Of a stretch of 64,000 bases of DNA, positions 8,714 to 18,247 are shown piece after piece (position 1 is the stretch's first letter; the number at the start of each line of letters is the position of its first letter). A program made the position numbers and the translations under genes. The DNA is from Methanosarcina barkeri str. Wiesmoor (lineage in GTDB: Archaea; Halobacteriota; Methanosarcinia; Methanosarcinales; Methanosarcinaceae). Location of the stretch: NCBI RefSeq assembly GCF_000969985.1, contig NZ_CP009526.1:1302001-1366000 (forward strand), given 5' to 3'. The notes under the pieces are model-generated. The model did no database searches, was not told the origin of the DNA, and worked only from the letters and a program-made list of their open reading frames with translations.

Positions 8714-9916
8714 ATGTCTGAGAGGGCCATTTTAAAAACTCTAATAGTTTATCTCTTAATTGGTTGTTTCCTGGTAAGTAACGTTTCGTGTGTATATGCT
8801 TCATCTGAAGCTTCGACAGATTCTTACAAGAACAAAACAGAGGTTTCTGAAGAAGAGCAGCCTTCAGAAGAGGCACAGAATTCCGAAGAGCAGTTAGAAT
8901 CTTTTGAAGAGCAGTTAGACTCCTCTGAAGATACAGACATGCAAAGCTCAGGAAATGATGAGAACGAAAGTGAAGGAACTCAGCCTACTAAAAATACGGA
9001 AATAGAACCTGATGATGGAGAAGCCGAAATAAATCTCTTGGAAAATACGGAAATAGAGCCTGATGATGAAGAAGCCGAAACAAATCTCTCGAAAAATACG
9101 GAAATAGAGCCTGATGATGAAGAGGCCGAAACAAATCTCTCGGAATATACGGAAATAGAGCCTGATAATGAAGAGGCCGAAACAAACTTCTCGACAAATA
9201 ACGAAACGGCGTCTTCCAAGAACCTGGTAAATCAGTCTTCGGGGTATGAGACAGTAGAAACCGAAGGTACGGAAAATCAAACTTCAGGAGAGATGGGAGT
9301 TGCAGAGGATACAGAAGGTGATTCTTCGCATTATATCGGAAACTCGTACCATATAGAACATTCAGAGTACACTATAGTAGAGAATAACACATATGTACAA
9401 TCCGAACCTGTAAAAAAAGAGGCTTTGGAAAGTTCAGGATCAACTGAAAATTCAAAATCTGCTGCACCGCCTTCTGCAAGTGTCAATCTTCACGGTGAGA
9501 AGACCAGGGTTGTTTCTGGGGAAGACATTCTGCTTAAGCTTTCAGCCGTTAATCTTATCACAAAACCTGTCATGCACGTCCAGGTCATAATAATTCCACC
9601 CTCAGGAATGAGTGTTTCTTCCTCAGAGTTTGTCCAGTCGGGCGCAGGACAGTATACGACAACCTACGAACTTGAACCCGGACAGGGCAGGGACATCGAA
9701 GTAAGGATTGAAACCAACCAGCCTGGAGACTTTAATGTTGAGGGAAGGGTGGTTTATTATTTCGGGGAAGATACTGAAAACGCCGAAGATTATACGCTTA
9801 ATCTACCTATAAAGGTCGAAACAAAGTCGTATCCTGTAGAAGAATCCCTGCCTGGATTTAGGCTGATGAGCCTGGTATTCACATTAGTCGCGGTATTTAT
9901 CTTAAAAAGACGTTAA
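8714..9916 (+). CDS. exported acidic-repeat surface protein with PGF-type tail, 400 aa
   Basis: The frame is open from 8570, but ATG at 8714 follows AAAAGGTGG and starts a signal peptide (ILKTLIVYLLIGCFLVSNVS). Residues of about 25-220 are an acidic, Glu/Ser/Thr-rich stalk containing four tandem copies of a 17-residue unit (NTEIEPDDEEAETNLSK-like; 51-bp DNA repeat at about 8990-9195). A beta domain follows (about 290-375) that matches the domain of the preceding gene, then SLPGFRLMSLVFTLVAVFILKRR as a sorting tail. The two genes look like diverged paralogs, in the same direction 172 bp apart. Probably a cell-wall-anchored protein with an extended stalk. Confidence 0.8.
   Translation: MSERAILKTLIVYLLIGCFLVSNVSCVYASSEASTDSYKNKTEVSEEEQPSEEAQNSEEQLESFEEQLDSSEDTDMQSSGNDENESEGTQPTKNTEIEPDDGEAEINLLENTEIEPDDEEAETNLSKNTEIEPDDEEAETNLSEYTEIEPDNEEAETNFSTNNETASSKNLVNQSSGYETVETEGTENQTSGEMGVAEDTEGDSSHYIGNSYHIEHSEYTIVENNTYVQSEPVKKEALESSGSTENSKSAAPPSASVNLHGEKTRVVSGEDILLKLSAVNLITKPVMHVQVIIIPPSGMSVSSSEFVQSGAGQYTTTYELEPGQGRDIEVRIETNQPGDFNVEGRVVYYFGEDTENAEDYTLNLPIKVETKSYPVEESLPGFRLMSLVFTLVAVFILKRR
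8990..9195. repeat. 51-bp in-frame tandem repeat, 4 copies
   Basis: Each copy encodes NTEIEPDDEEAETNLSK with minor changes; the middle copies are nearly identical in DNA. It forms the stalk of the surface protein and is expected to vary in number between strains. Confidence 0.9.
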
Positions 9917-10118
9917 CGGTTTCAGGAATGTTAATTCTAAAACTAACATCGTGCGGGCGTGTTAATATGTATGTGCATGCATTGTACATATTTATACTTG
10001 CGCGTATAAAAAGAAAACCGGATTATAGCTAAATTGTCGGAGGGTGTGAGGAGAGGACAATCCTATGAATTACAGAAGTTTACCCTCTCATCCTACGTTG
10101 TTTTGTGAAAACGCAGAG

Positions 10119-10304
10119 TTATACAAGTTGGTTTAATTCTTTAATTGAGTTTAATAATTTATTCTGATTTAAGGGCATATCATTATTTGCAGGTTTAATG
10201 TTATCTTGTGAGGAACTATTTATAAGTTTAATATCTCCCTGTGAGCCTGAAAACGCTAAAGCACTTAACATTATCAACGTAATTGCTCCTATAAAAACGA
10301 TCAT
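10119..10304 (-). CDS. possible small exported peptide, 61 aa
   Basis: The frame begins with a hydrophobic signal-like helix (MIVFIGAITLIMLSALAFSG) followed by a polar Asn/Ser/Lys-rich tail. No ribosome site is visible upstream of the ATG and the family is unknown to me. It may be a genuine small secreted peptide or chance. Confidence 0.25.
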   Translation of the reverse strand: MIVFIGAITLIMLSALAFSGSQGDIKLINSSSQDNIKPANNDMPLNQNKLLNSIKELNQLV

Positions 10305-10433
10305 ATTTCAATGTGTTTTTTGTATGAAACTACCATATTAATTAATAGAATCTGTTAAATTTGGATTATATCCAATTTTTCCTCGGAACGAGGAAAATTG
10401 TGTAGCTTTAATAAAGCTACTTGAATAGTTACC

Positions 10434-10552
10434 TAATTTTTATATAAGACAATTTAGTTTTGCGTCAATTTATACTAATTTTTATATAAGACAATTTAGT
10501 TTTGCGTCAATTTATACTAATTTTTATATAAGACAAATCCTATAAGGAATTA
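10434..10552. repeat. 42-bp direct repeat, 2.7 copies
   Basis: Copies begin at 10434, 10476 and 10518 with TAATTTTTATATAAGACAAT; the first two are identical over 42 bp and the third is cut short. Each copy carries a TATA-like TTTTTATATAAG. Confidence 0.9.
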
Positions 10553-10884
10553 TCCAAGTGCTCTTTATGATCAACAAACCGATAAAACAGCATTAAGGTT
10601 CGCGTATTCTAAAATCCACTATAATAAAAGATTAGAAAACAAGAGACATCGAGAAACAGATACGTTTCAGTTTTTTCCACTATATCCACACAATGAGAAC
10701 ATGATTTGAAAGAACGGAAGTAAAGAAGTTGTTTCCACGAGATGCATTAAATATTAAAAGGGCGTGAATAGAATTTTCATAAATTTTCAAGCTCAAACAA
10801 TCGATTGATTGCGCTGAATACGAGATTTGAGAAAGGCAATTTTGGTTTTTTGAATCAATTATTTAAAAAACAACTGGTGATATT

Positions 10885-12330
10885 TTGGAAGTTAATTGCA
10901 TCGATTCTTTGAAAAATATAAGAACTCAAACTTTTAAAAACAAGTTTGAGTGGAGTATAATTATTGCGTTATTAATAGCGCCACTAATAATTGGCGCTAT
11001 TTACATTCGTGCATATGGAGTTAACGTTCCTTATTGGGATCAATGGGATACAGTACCGGTTTTTCTCGAGAAATTATATAACTCACAACTGACTTTTTTT
11101 GACTTACTAGCACAACATAATGAAAGCAGGCCGTTTTTCCCGAATGTAGTTATGATTATACTGGCTGAGTTTACCCACTACAATGTCTTATACGAAATAT
11201 ATTTTATGTACGCATTGTATTGTGTTTCATTTATTATTTTATACTTAATGTATGTAAAGGATCATTCTATAAGTAAATCTTCCTGCTTAAAATTTATACC
11301 AGTATCCTTTTTCTTCTTCAATTTATTCCAGATGAGCAATGTGCTTTATGGTGTACGCATAGGGCAATCCATGGAAATCTTTGGATTGATATCTGCATTA
11401 TACCTGATTGATAAAAGTAAAAACTTTGATTTAATATTTATAAGCTCAATTATAGCAGCAATAATTTCTACATTTTCGTTTGTGGCAGGACTTTCAACAT
11501 GGCCTGTATGCTTGATGCTAATCTTTTTGAAGGATTCAGAGCAAAAAAGAAAGAAAATAGTGCTCTGGTGTGTTAGTGCAATAGCAGTAGTCGGGATATA
11601 TTTTCATGACTATGTAAAGCCTAGTAAACATCCCTCTCTTTTGTATTCCTTCCAGAACCCTGTAAATGGAGTCCTTGACTTTCTCAGCTCATTCGGATCG
11701 ACAATATCTAGAGATCTAGATACTTCTCGAGTAATAGGCATTTTGATGTTAATTCTATTATTTTGTATAATCTTATTGAATAGAAAGAACCTCAGGATAA
11801 ATAAGAATGCAAAATGGTACGCTTTAATGTTATATTCTCTGCTTGTTTCCCTAGAAATTTCCCTGGGGAGATCAGGGTTTGGAACTGAATCTATGCTGTC
11901 ACAAAGGTATTACCTGCTCACTTACTGGAGTATAATTGCACTATACCTCATAGAGCTTAACTACTTGGACTTAGGAATTCCAGACTGTAAAAACAACATA
12001 AAATCTCAAGAGCCCTTAATTTTACAGAAGAAATTAAACTATAACTATTTATTAATGGGTATAATACTGGCATTACTTTTTATGAGTGTTGCAACCCATT
12101 TAATAATGGGAATCCAGGAAGGCAAAGAGACAAAGACTGAAAGGGAATCTATGGCTAACTATCTTGAAAACTACAAGTTTCAACCAAGTGAAAATTTAAA
12201 AACCTTATACCCGAATACAACTATTGTTCGCCAGAGGGCCTCTTTCCTTGAGAGTAGAAACTTATCTGTGTTCTATAAGGATAACAATCCAGGTAATATA
12301 GTGTCGCATCAACAACAAAATGTCGTATAA
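10885..12330 (+). CDS. polytopic membrane protein, possible GT-C-like glycosyltransferase
   Basis: The 481-residue product has a first membrane helix at about 25-45, then a loop with YWDQWDTVPVFLEKL and HNESRPFFP, followed by about nine more helices and a soluble C-terminal tail. An acidic first loop after helix 1 and a many-helix body is the layout of GT-C lipid-linked sugar transferases, but no decisive motif is visible, so this is a suggestion. Start is TTG after GGTGATAT; codon use is AT-rich, lower in GC than most neighbours, which could mean acquisition. It is flanked by large spacers on both sides. Confidence 0.6.
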   Translation: MEVNCIDSLKNIRTQTFKNKFEWSIIIALLIAPLIIGAIYIRAYGVNVPYWDQWDTVPVFLEKLYNSQLTFFDLLAQHNESRPFFPNVVMIILAEFTHYNVLYEIYFMYALYCVSFIILYLMYVKDHSISKSSCLKFIPVSFFFFNLFQMSNVLYGVRIGQSMEIFGLISALYLIDKSKNFDLIFISSIIAAIISTFSFVAGLSTWPVCLMLIFLKDSEQKRKKIVLWCVSAIAVVGIYFHDYVKPSKHPSLLYSFQNPVNGVLDFLSSFGSTISRDLDTSRVIGILMLILLFCIILLNRKNLRINKNAKWYALMLYSLLVSLEISLGRSGFGTESMLSQRYYLLTYWSIIALYLIELNYLDLGIPDCKNNIKSQEPLILQKKLNYNYLLMGIILALLFMSVATHLIMGIQEGKETKTERESMANYLENYKFQPSENLKTLYPNTTIVRQRASFLESRNLSVFYKDNNPGNIVSHQQQNVV

Positions 12331-12378
12331 AGCAGATAGAATATATTCAAAAGTTAAATCTCTGAGGATTCATGTGAT

Positions 12379-12500
12379 GAGCTCATCCAAAACCAATTTT
12401 ATCCCACATAAGGTCTCAGAAATATTTTCGTAATCCGAAGATCGGTTGATTATTTGGAATCTGAATTCTGGGAAGTGATGTTGAGTTTTGGGATGAGCTC
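12379..12500. mobile_element. putative miniature inverted-repeat element
   Basis: Begins GAGCTCATCCAAAAC and ends GTTTTGGGATGAGCTC, an imperfect terminal inverted repeat of about 15 bp bracketing 120 bp without a gene. A related pair of ends (CCTATCCCAAAA and TTTTGGGATGACC) occurs at 37054-37183, which supports a dispersed non-autonomous element family. Confidence 0.45.
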
Positions 12501-12636
12501 AATATTAAGCTGATTTTGAAATTTTCATTTTTGTACTCAAAACTAATAGTTTGTTCTGATTTGATATTTTTATTGGCCAATGAAGTTTTTATAATGCAAA
12601 AAGCCTGAAAAATTACAGAGAGTAGATGAAAGTAAA

Positions 12637-12725
12637 TTTTACAAGTAATTAATAGCTAGAAAATGAACTTAAATTCAAATTTTTACAAGTAATTAATAGC
12701 TAGAAAATGAACTTAAATTCAAATT
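12637..12725. repeat. 44-bp direct repeat, 2 copies
   Basis: TTTTACAAGTAATTAATAGC with the following 24 bases is repeated without change at 12637 and 12681. Confidence 0.95.
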
Positions 12726-13079
12726 TATTAAAAAACGGTAAATTCGTCATTTATATATCAGATTTAAATAAAAATAACGATATTTTATATATTTACTACT
12801 TATTTGAATATAAAAAATCGAACTTTCTATAATATTGGTTTCTAATTTATATTTCCATAATTATTATATCCTCTGGATAATAATAAACTAGCGATACAAT
12901 GAAAAATCGCTTTTATCGGCAAATAATAAAGCAATATAGTTTACTAATTAGATAGTCTTCCAGAAATGTGCGCAGATTATTGATTCTTAAATTAAGTATA
13001 TTTGCCCATAAACAGTGAATTGAAGAACCAGCAATGGTGAAATTGTATCGAATCTAGCATAATGGTGGAGATGATATAG

Positions 13080-13475
13080 ATGAGAGAACAAAAATTTAAC
13101 AAAATAAAGAAGACAGTCTTTATTTTGTTAGCGGTCTTTTTTGTAGTAGCAGTGACAGCTGCATCGGCAAGTGCATGCACTTCAAAAGACAAGGATGATA
13201 AATGTAAAAGCTGCGCTAAAGAAAAGGTAGCTAAAGAAAAACCAGCTAAAGAAAAACCAGCTAAAGTGGTTGGTCAAAAGGCAGCTCAAAAAGTAACTCA
13301 AGAAGAGCTGGGCAACAAATACTTAGACTTCGTAGAGAATAACTGGTTTGGTGGTGTCAAAGGAGGCTATTGTGACAACGGATGGGGAGGCTGTTGTAAC
13401 AACGGATGTAGAAGCTATTGTTGTGACAAAGTATGTATCGGATGCTATTGTGACGACTGTTGGGGCTGTTGTTAA
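13080..13475 (+). CDS. exported cysteine-rich protein, 131 aa
   Basis: GGAGATGATATAG precedes the ATG. A signal peptide (about residues 8-33, ending ASASA) leads to a Lys-rich linker with KEKPAKEKPAK repeats (about 45-65) and a C-terminal Cys/Gly/Tyr domain (about 97-131) with 12 cysteines in 35 residues, as CC, CxxC and CxxxC pairs; three more lie near the N-terminus. The pattern suggests many disulfides or metal binding outside the cell. The signal peptide resembles that of the two-repeat protein at 29363 (KKT-ILL-VxxFxxxVTAA). I do not recognise a named family. Confidence 0.75.
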   Translation: MREQKFNKIKKTVFILLAVFFVVAVTAASASACTSKDKDDKCKSCAKEKVAKEKPAKEKPAKVVGQKAAQKVTQEELGNKYLDFVENNWFGGVKGGYCDNGWGGCCNNGCRSYCCDKVCIGCYCDDCWGCC

Positions 13476-13593
13476 CAGTTGATAAGTCTAACCATGGACT
13501 AAGCTGTGGATAAATTATACTAATAAAGACCCATTTGTATACTCCGCATCGGTTGCAGAAACAGTGGGACTCTAAAATTACTGGAGTCTTTTT

Positions 13594-13717
13594 GATAGGA
13601 CTTACGCAGTAAATGAGCTAAGATAAAATGCGAGCAGTTCTGTAATAAGCATTGTAGGAAAGTACAGTTTAAGGTTCCATGCTGCTGTTTTTCGATTTAA
13701 CCGCGTAAGTCCTATCC
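13594..13717. mobile_element. MITE-like element with GGACTTACGC ends
   Basis: Opens with GATAGGACTTACGCAGT and closes with CCGCGTAAGTCCTATC, giving about 13 bp of terminal inverted repeat around a 124-bp non-coding core. Ends of this type (GGACTTACGC) are known from several transposase families, so this is most likely a deletion derivative mobilised in trans. It fills most of the gap between the Cys-rich protein gene and hisI. Confidence 0.7.
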
Positions 13718-13782
13718 ATAAAATGATAAAAATAAAAAAAGAAATAAAGAACTCAACGTTTCTTAAATTTTAGTCTCAAATA

Positions 13783-14151
13783 TTAAGATTTATATACCTC
13801 ATCAGGCTCAAAGACCTTTTCTCCCACAACCTCTCCTTCAAGGTTTCTATAAAAACAGGATCTATATCCCATATGGCAGGCTCCACCTACCTGTTCCACG
13901 AGCAGGAGAAGAGAGTCCATGTCACAGTCAACCCTTATTTCTTTCACTTTCTGTACATGCCCTGAAGTCTCTCCTTTTTTCCATAACTGCTGTCTGCTTC
14001 TGCTCCAGAAGTGTGTAATTCCGGTCTCTACGGTCTTCTCAAGGGCTTCCCGGTTCATATAGGCGCACATGAGCACCTCCCTGCTAAGCTGGTCCTGAAC
14101 CACAGCAAGGATAAGACCCTTCTCGGATTTCAAAGCATCAAAATCAATCAT
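13783..14151 (-). CDS. hisI: phosphoribosyl-AMP cyclohydrolase
   Basis: Opens the purine ring of phosphoribosyl-AMP, the third step of histidine synthesis. The 122 residues from ATG at 14151 match the usual length; the frame stays open upstream to 14346 but that extension overlaps the debranching-enzyme gene and is not family-like. Metal ligands are visible as DCDMDS (D75, D77, D79 for Mg; C76) and C92/C99 for Zn ([11 protein letters not shown]). [20 protein letters not shown] is the conserved substrate-binding stretch. No clear ribosome site is seen. No other his gene is nearby, as often in archaea. Confidence 0.95.
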   Translation of the reverse strand: MIDFDALKSEKGLILAVVQDQLSREVLMCAYMNREALEKTVETGITHFWSRSRQQLWKKGETSGHVQKVKEIRVDCDMDSLLLLVEQVGGACHMGYRSCFYRNLEGEVVGEKVFEPDEVYKS

Positions 14152-14239
14152 GGGAGATAAATTGCAAAACAAGTATAAAAAAGAGAGGGCATTAGATCTT
14201 AAGGGTGCCCGAGAAACGAAATTAAACCTAGCTCTTTTT

Positions 14240-16219
14240 TCAGGGTTTGATTCCAAGTACATCCTCAACGTACGCTCTGAGAATTTCCGCAACGCTCCAG
14301 GCCTGAGCAATGCAGCCTCCTGGAGTATAAGGATAATCCCCGTCAAATACTTCGGAAATTGTGCCTATGCCTGCAGTTTCAAGGTGCGTATCAAAACCCT
14401 GCAGGAGAGCCCGCATATCTTCAAGGCTTTCTTTAGAATAGTTGTGAACCTTCCGGTAAGCTTTCACATAAGCTCCAAGGAGCCAGGGCCAGACCGTCCC
14501 GTTATGATAGGCGGCATCTCTGGCTGCCGCATCTCCTTGATAGTGTCCTTTATAAGCAGGATGGTCACTTGAAAGAGTTCTAAGCCCAAAAGGAGTAAGG
14601 AGATCTTTTTCAACTCTCCTTACTATTGCTTTTTCTTTCTCAAGTGACAGACTAGTATAAGGCATAGCTACTGCGAAGATTTGGTTGGGGCGGATCGCAG
14701 GGTCTTTTATCTCATTTCCTGCTTCGTCCTGAGACACGAGGTCAAAGAGGCAATTTGTCTCCGGATTCCAGAATACACTCTCAAAATTTGAAGCTACTCC
14801 GGCTGCAAGAGTTTCATATGAGGAAATATTTTTTCCTAAATGAGTGCCCAGATTAGAGGCTGTTTTCAGGGCATTATACCATAGAGCATTAATTTCACAG
14901 GCTTTGCCTGCTCTTGGGGTCACTGCTTGTTCCCCTATTTTAGCATCCATCCAGGTTAACTGAGGACCCTGACGGATAAGATAATCGGAATCCATGCCAA
15001 TTCCAAAATCCGTACCTTTACGGTAATTCTCTATGATGTTCTCCACGGTATCCCAGACATCCGAGAGGAAAAGGAAGTCTTTCGTATATGCGAAATATCG
15101 GCCCACAGTGTGAATAAACCAGAGAGAAGCGTCCACAGTGTTATAAATTGGTTCCCCTCCAAGTGCCAGAAAAGCATTCGGGATCAGGCCTCTCTTACAA
15201 TTCCTGGAAAAGTTTTTGAGAATGAATTTTGCCTCTTCAAAACGACGGGGAATTAAAAGCAAGCCAGGAATAGAGATCATAGTGTCCCGCCCCCAGTCTG
15301 AAAACCAGTGATATCCTGCAATCACTGTACTTTCACCTGAAGAAGGATTCTTCACTATAAAAGAGTCTGTTGCCCTGAGAAGCTTAAGAGCAAAGGGTTC
15401 GGTAAGCCTTGAATTGAAGGCAAGAAGATTTTGTCGGTAGGTTTCTCTTGTATAGGATTCTTCAACCTGTTCGAGCGTCAGAGAAGAAATATCTTCGGTT
15501 GAAGCGGCAATGAAAAAATGGGAGGTACCCAGTTTGAGTTTGCTTTCAAAGTAACCCGGATTGAAATTATCTTCCTGGAAGTTGAGTCCCCTTTGCTTCT
15601 CAGTATCATACTCAAAGTTATAGTACCATTTAGGATCGGAATGATATTGAAGATTGGATGAAAGCGAGAAGGTACAGCCGTTAGAGCTTTCCAATTTTAC
15701 TCCTGCAGGATCGGCCTTCTGACTAAAGGAAAGTTCTCCTGAATGAACAGTGTAATGGAAATTTCTGGAATTTACCAGCGGAAAGATTCTTAGCAGAGCT
15801 CCTTCTCTCCTGGATTTAATGTCATAGAGAATGCAGGTTGTGTTGCTGTTGTGAATCATGAAGACTTTTTTCTTTATGGTAAAGTCTCCGGGCTGGTAAA
15901 CCCAGAGAGGAAAAGGAACAAGGATAAATTTGGAGAGGTAACTGAAGCCTGAAGGAAACACAGTATCAGGATACTTATGGGTTGCAAGCTGATAAACTTC
16001 CTTGTTAATCGAAACTTCCTCATCAAGGGAAGAAAGCAATACAAACCTTCCTGGTGGGTTTTCTGGAGCTGCCACAAGCAGTCCATGATAAGTCCTTGTG
16101 CCTGTCCCTATTACTGTAGATGAGGCATATCCCCCGAGTCCGTTTCCTACGATCCACTCTTTCTTTATTCCTTCCTCGTATGTGGAAAAGGAATCTGCTC
16201 CAAACCTGATTCCACTCAT
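14240..16219 (-). CDS. glycogen debranching enzyme (amylo-alpha-1,6-glucosidase, GDE type)
   Basis: A 659-residue two-domain enzyme. The N-terminal GDE domain shows [12 protein letters not shown] and [10 protein letters not shown] (about residues 27-52); the C-terminal (alpha/alpha)6 barrel shows [25 protein letters not shown] and [13 protein letters not shown], the catalytic-site segments of archaeal/bacterial GDE proteins. It removes alpha-1,6 branches of glycogen in the cytoplasm and would work with the glycogen synthase-like and phosphorylase genes at 37.3-40.6 kb. The gene is followed 88 bp later by hisI in the same direction. Confidence 0.92.
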   Translation of the reverse strand: MSGIRFGADSFSTYEEGIKKEWIVGNGLGGYASSTVIGTGTRTYHGLLVAAPENPPGRFVLLSSLDEEVSINKEVYQLATHKYPDTVFPSGFSYLSKFILVPFPLWVYQPGDFTIKKKVFMIHNSNTTCILYDIKSRREGALLRIFPLVNSRNFHYTVHSGELSFSQKADPAGVKLESSNGCTFSLSSNLQYHSDPKWYYNFEYDTEKQRGLNFQEDNFNPGYFESKLKLGTSHFFIAASTEDISSLTLEQVEESYTRETYRQNLLAFNSRLTEPFALKLLRATDSFIVKNPSSGESTVIAGYHWFSDWGRDTMISIPGLLLIPRRFEEAKFILKNFSRNCKRGLIPNAFLALGGEPIYNTVDASLWFIHTVGRYFAYTKDFLFLSDVWDTVENIIENYRKGTDFGIGMDSDYLIRQGPQLTWMDAKIGEQAVTPRAGKACEINALWYNALKTASNLGTHLGKNISSYETLAAGVASNFESVFWNPETNCLFDLVSQDEAGNEIKDPAIRPNQIFAVAMPYTSLSLEKEKAIVRRVEKDLLTPFGLRTLSSDHPAYKGHYQGDAAARDAAYHNGTVWPWLLGAYVKAYRKVHNYSKESLEDMRALLQGFDTHLETAGIGTISEVFDGDYPYTPGGCIAQAWSVAEILRAYVEDVLGIKP

Positions 16220-16408
16220 AATATATCTGGTTAGGACTTGATTTCTTAAATATTAGTATCCCCAGAACTAAGAAGTGAGGAAATCTAGGAAAGTAAAAGG
16301 AGCCAGGAAAGTAAAAAAGCTAGCTTATAATAACAAATATTAAGTTAGAAAATTTCAAATGTAATCATAAACTATTTTAGCTGTGCAGGATATAAGAAAG
16401 TGAGAATC

Positions 16409-17563
16409 ATGAAGCAAGACCTTTTAGAAATCCTTGTTGATATCTTCAAATCTTCTGGATACAATGCCACAATATCCAGCCAGTATGATATTTTTGTGGA
16501 GAAAAACAAACATAAAGCTTATGTCAGATGTGCCCTGCAATCGGGTCGCGAGGAGATAAAAGCCTTTACAGAAAAAATAGGGGACTGTACAGGAATCTAT
16601 GTAATGACCCAGAAGGGGTCTGAAGAATTAATCGATTATGCAGCTGAACTTGGGATCTATGTTTGGGACAGGGATGAACTGGCCCTTCAAATTGGAAGAG
16701 CAGTTCTTGTAAATTTAGACCATAAATCAAATATTTCGTATTCTGAACCAGAGAATCAAATATCAAATGATGCACGAGATCAGTATAGGCAAACAATTTT
16801 CGAATTACCTGTCGAAAACTGGAAGTTAAAAGAAGACTCCAGAGAGAAGCCTTACTTTAAAGAAGATCTCTTACCCCTTCAGAACCAGCAATCAGAGGCC
16901 AAAAAAATTTCTTTTGAAAATCAATCTCTGACACGGATCTTTGAAATTAAAAAAAATTTAAGGACGCCGGAACAGGTTGAAGTTCCAGAAACCGAGTCAT
17001 ACGAAGTGTTGAATATAAGGTCTGTAGAACCAAGGATTTCTAAAAACCAGGCTATTATTATTGCAAAACCATATATATACAACCCTAAGGATGCAGTTTT
17101 AAAGTTTGTACCTTTCTGGAAATATAGATACAATGTTGAGGCGGAGAAACGCTTCAGATCAAAAGTCCTGACCATTGCCGGAAAGGGAAAGGGATTTCTT
17201 AATGCTCTAAATAAGTCAAAGGAAGAGATGGAGATAGAAGGGTTTGGCACACCTACAAGGGTTCCTGCCGTGCAGTATGAGTTAAAAAGACCGAATGTGG
17301 ACAAAAAACAGGCCGGAAAAATTCTTCTGGACTTTATTAAAGAGGAGAATACACGCGAGATACGTTTTAACAATACGGAAGGACAGGCTGTTATATATGA
17401 ACACAGGAGTATTGGCCCAAGGTCTGATGAAATACAGCTTGATATGGAGCTTGTGTATATCCCTGTCTGGGAAGTGAAAGGGAAACGTAACTCTCTGGAA
17501 ATCAATGCTTATAATGCAAAGGTTCTTGAGGAGCCTGTTGATGAAGATGCCGAATTTCTGTGA
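16409..17563 (+). CDS. protein with Mrr-like restriction endonuclease-type N-domain, 384 aa
   Basis: The first 110 residues (LLEILVDIFKSSGYNA, then a strand with IFVEKNKHKAYVRCAL, and IGDCTGIYVMTQKGSEELIDYAAELGI) have the layout of a restriction-endonuclease-like fold of the Mrr/RecB kind: helix, DIFVEK core strand, later strand ending before a helix with AxxxGI. The remaining 270 residues contain two similar halves (FVPFWKYRYNVEAE versus LVYIPVWEVKGK), with charged segments between. No membrane segment. ATG at 16409 follows AGTGAG; an alternative GTG lies at 16400. Nuclease activity is not proven, since one acidic residue of the usual triad is not obvious. Confidence 0.6.
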   Translation: MKQDLLEILVDIFKSSGYNATISSQYDIFVEKNKHKAYVRCALQSGREEIKAFTEKIGDCTGIYVMTQKGSEELIDYAAELGIYVWDRDELALQIGRAVLVNLDHKSNISYSEPENQISNDARDQYRQTIFELPVENWKLKEDSREKPYFKEDLLPLQNQQSEAKKISFENQSLTRIFEIKKNLRTPEQVEVPETESYEVLNIRSVEPRISKNQAIIIAKPYIYNPKDAVLKFVPFWKYRYNVEAEKRFRSKVLTIAGKGKGFLNALNKSKEEMEIEGFGTPTRVPAVQYELKRPNVDKKQAGKILLDFIKEENTREIRFNNTEGQAVIYEHRSIGPRSDEIQLDMELVYIPVWEVKGKRNSLEINAYNAKVLEEPVDEDAEFL

Positions 17564-17778
17564 ATTGGAAACCTAAAACAAGTATTGGAAGAAAAATATA
17601 TAAAATAGAAGATATATTTTTATATACTGGCAGAATAGCAGGATTTCTTGAAAAAGAATCCAGGTCCTATCCTCCCAGACTCCTGCGAAAAAGTTTTTTT
17701 CAGGAAAAAGCGCAATTTTACAATAAACGTTATATTCGCCCGATGCAAGAGTATATAACGTTTGGATATTATCTTTAA
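17560..17778 (+). CDS. doubtful small ORF overlapping preceding stop
   Basis: GTG at 17560 overlaps the preceding stop codon as GTGA, the arrangement expected of translational coupling. The 72 residues are basic with no domain I recognise, and the frame runs through the inverted repeat at 17726. Equally likely a chance frame. Confidence 0.2.
   Translation: MNWKPKTSIGRKIYKIEDIFLYTGRIAGFLEKESRSYPPRLLRKSFFQEKAQFYNKRYIRPMQEYITFGYYL
17726..17764. promoter_or_regulatory. 10-bp inverted repeat upstream of IscA-like gene
   Basis: AAACGTTATA and TATAACGTTT are exact inverted repeats separated by about 19 bp, 95 bp before the IscA-like start. They could be an operator pair or an RNA hairpin. A TATA-like CCATAAATATTTC follows about 45 bp upstream of the start. 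Confidence 0.45.
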
Positions 17779-17856
17779 TCTGTAACGGATGGCATCTTAT
17801 AGAAACTAAAACCCATAAATATTTCATAAGTATAAAAAGTAAAAAGAGGTGCGTAA

Positions 17857-18177
17857 ATGATAGAAGTAACAGACAGAGCTGCTGCAGAATTGAAAACACT
17901 GATTGAACAGGAAGAGAAACCTGAGCTTGCTCTCAGAATTTTTGTTGCCGGGGTTGCCTGCAGTGGAATTCAGTATGGTTTAGCCTTTGATGATGAAACG
18001 AAGGAAGATGACGTGACTATGGAAAGTAACGGGATTAAACTCGTTATGGCAAAAGATATCGAAAGGAGCTTCTCTGAGGGCAGTATTGACTTTGTTGAGG
18101 ACGAAAACGGAAAGGGATTCCTTATCCGCAATCCAAATGCCGGCGGTGGATGCGGCACCTGTGGCGGATGCCATTAA
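17857..18177 (+). CDS. IscA/HesB-type iron-sulfur cluster assembly protein
   Basis: A 106-residue A-type carrier-like protein. It keeps Cys35 (GVACSGIQYGLAF) and the C-terminal cysteines in CGTCGGC (C99, C102, C105), so the CGC motif of IscA is extended to CxxCxxC. The middle (IERSFSEGSIDFVED) is family-typical. It would hold or deliver Fe-S clusters to apoproteins. AAGAGGTGCGTAA gives a good ribosome site. NAC follows 70 bp later with its own ribosome site. Confidence 0.9.
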   Translation: MIEVTDRAAAELKTLIEQEEKPELALRIFVAGVACSGIQYGLAFDDETKEDDVTMESNGIKLVMAKDIERSFSEGSIDFVEDENGKGFLIRNPNAGGGCGTCGGCH

Positions 18178-18247
18178 GTAAAGTAAAATCGCGCTGATAT
18201 TGAACCCAAACCTGAAAAATATACGAAAATAAAGGAGAAACAAGCCT

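Larger units (their letters stand above)
9917..10884. other. 970-bp spacer with hairpins and a 42-bp repeat
   Basis: Apart from a doubtful small minus-strand frame (10119-10304), no gene is seen. It holds two hairpins (TTCCTCGGAACGAGGAAAA near 10379-10397 and GTAGCTTTAATAAAGCTAC near 10402-10420) and a 42-bp tandem repeat at 10434. The last bases contain GGTGA before the TTG start of the next gene. Confidence 0.5.
12331..13079. other. 750-bp AT-rich spacer with mobile-element relic and direct repeat
   Basis: No gene seen. It contains an inverted-repeat element (12379-12500) and a 44-bp direct repeat (12637-12725), both listed separately. The rest is very AT-rich. Confidence 0.6.

Noticed and set aside
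13783-14346. Long form of HisI with a 65-residue N-terminal extension
   Set aside because: The extension overlaps the debranching gene and has no family similarity; ATG at 14151 gives the normal length.
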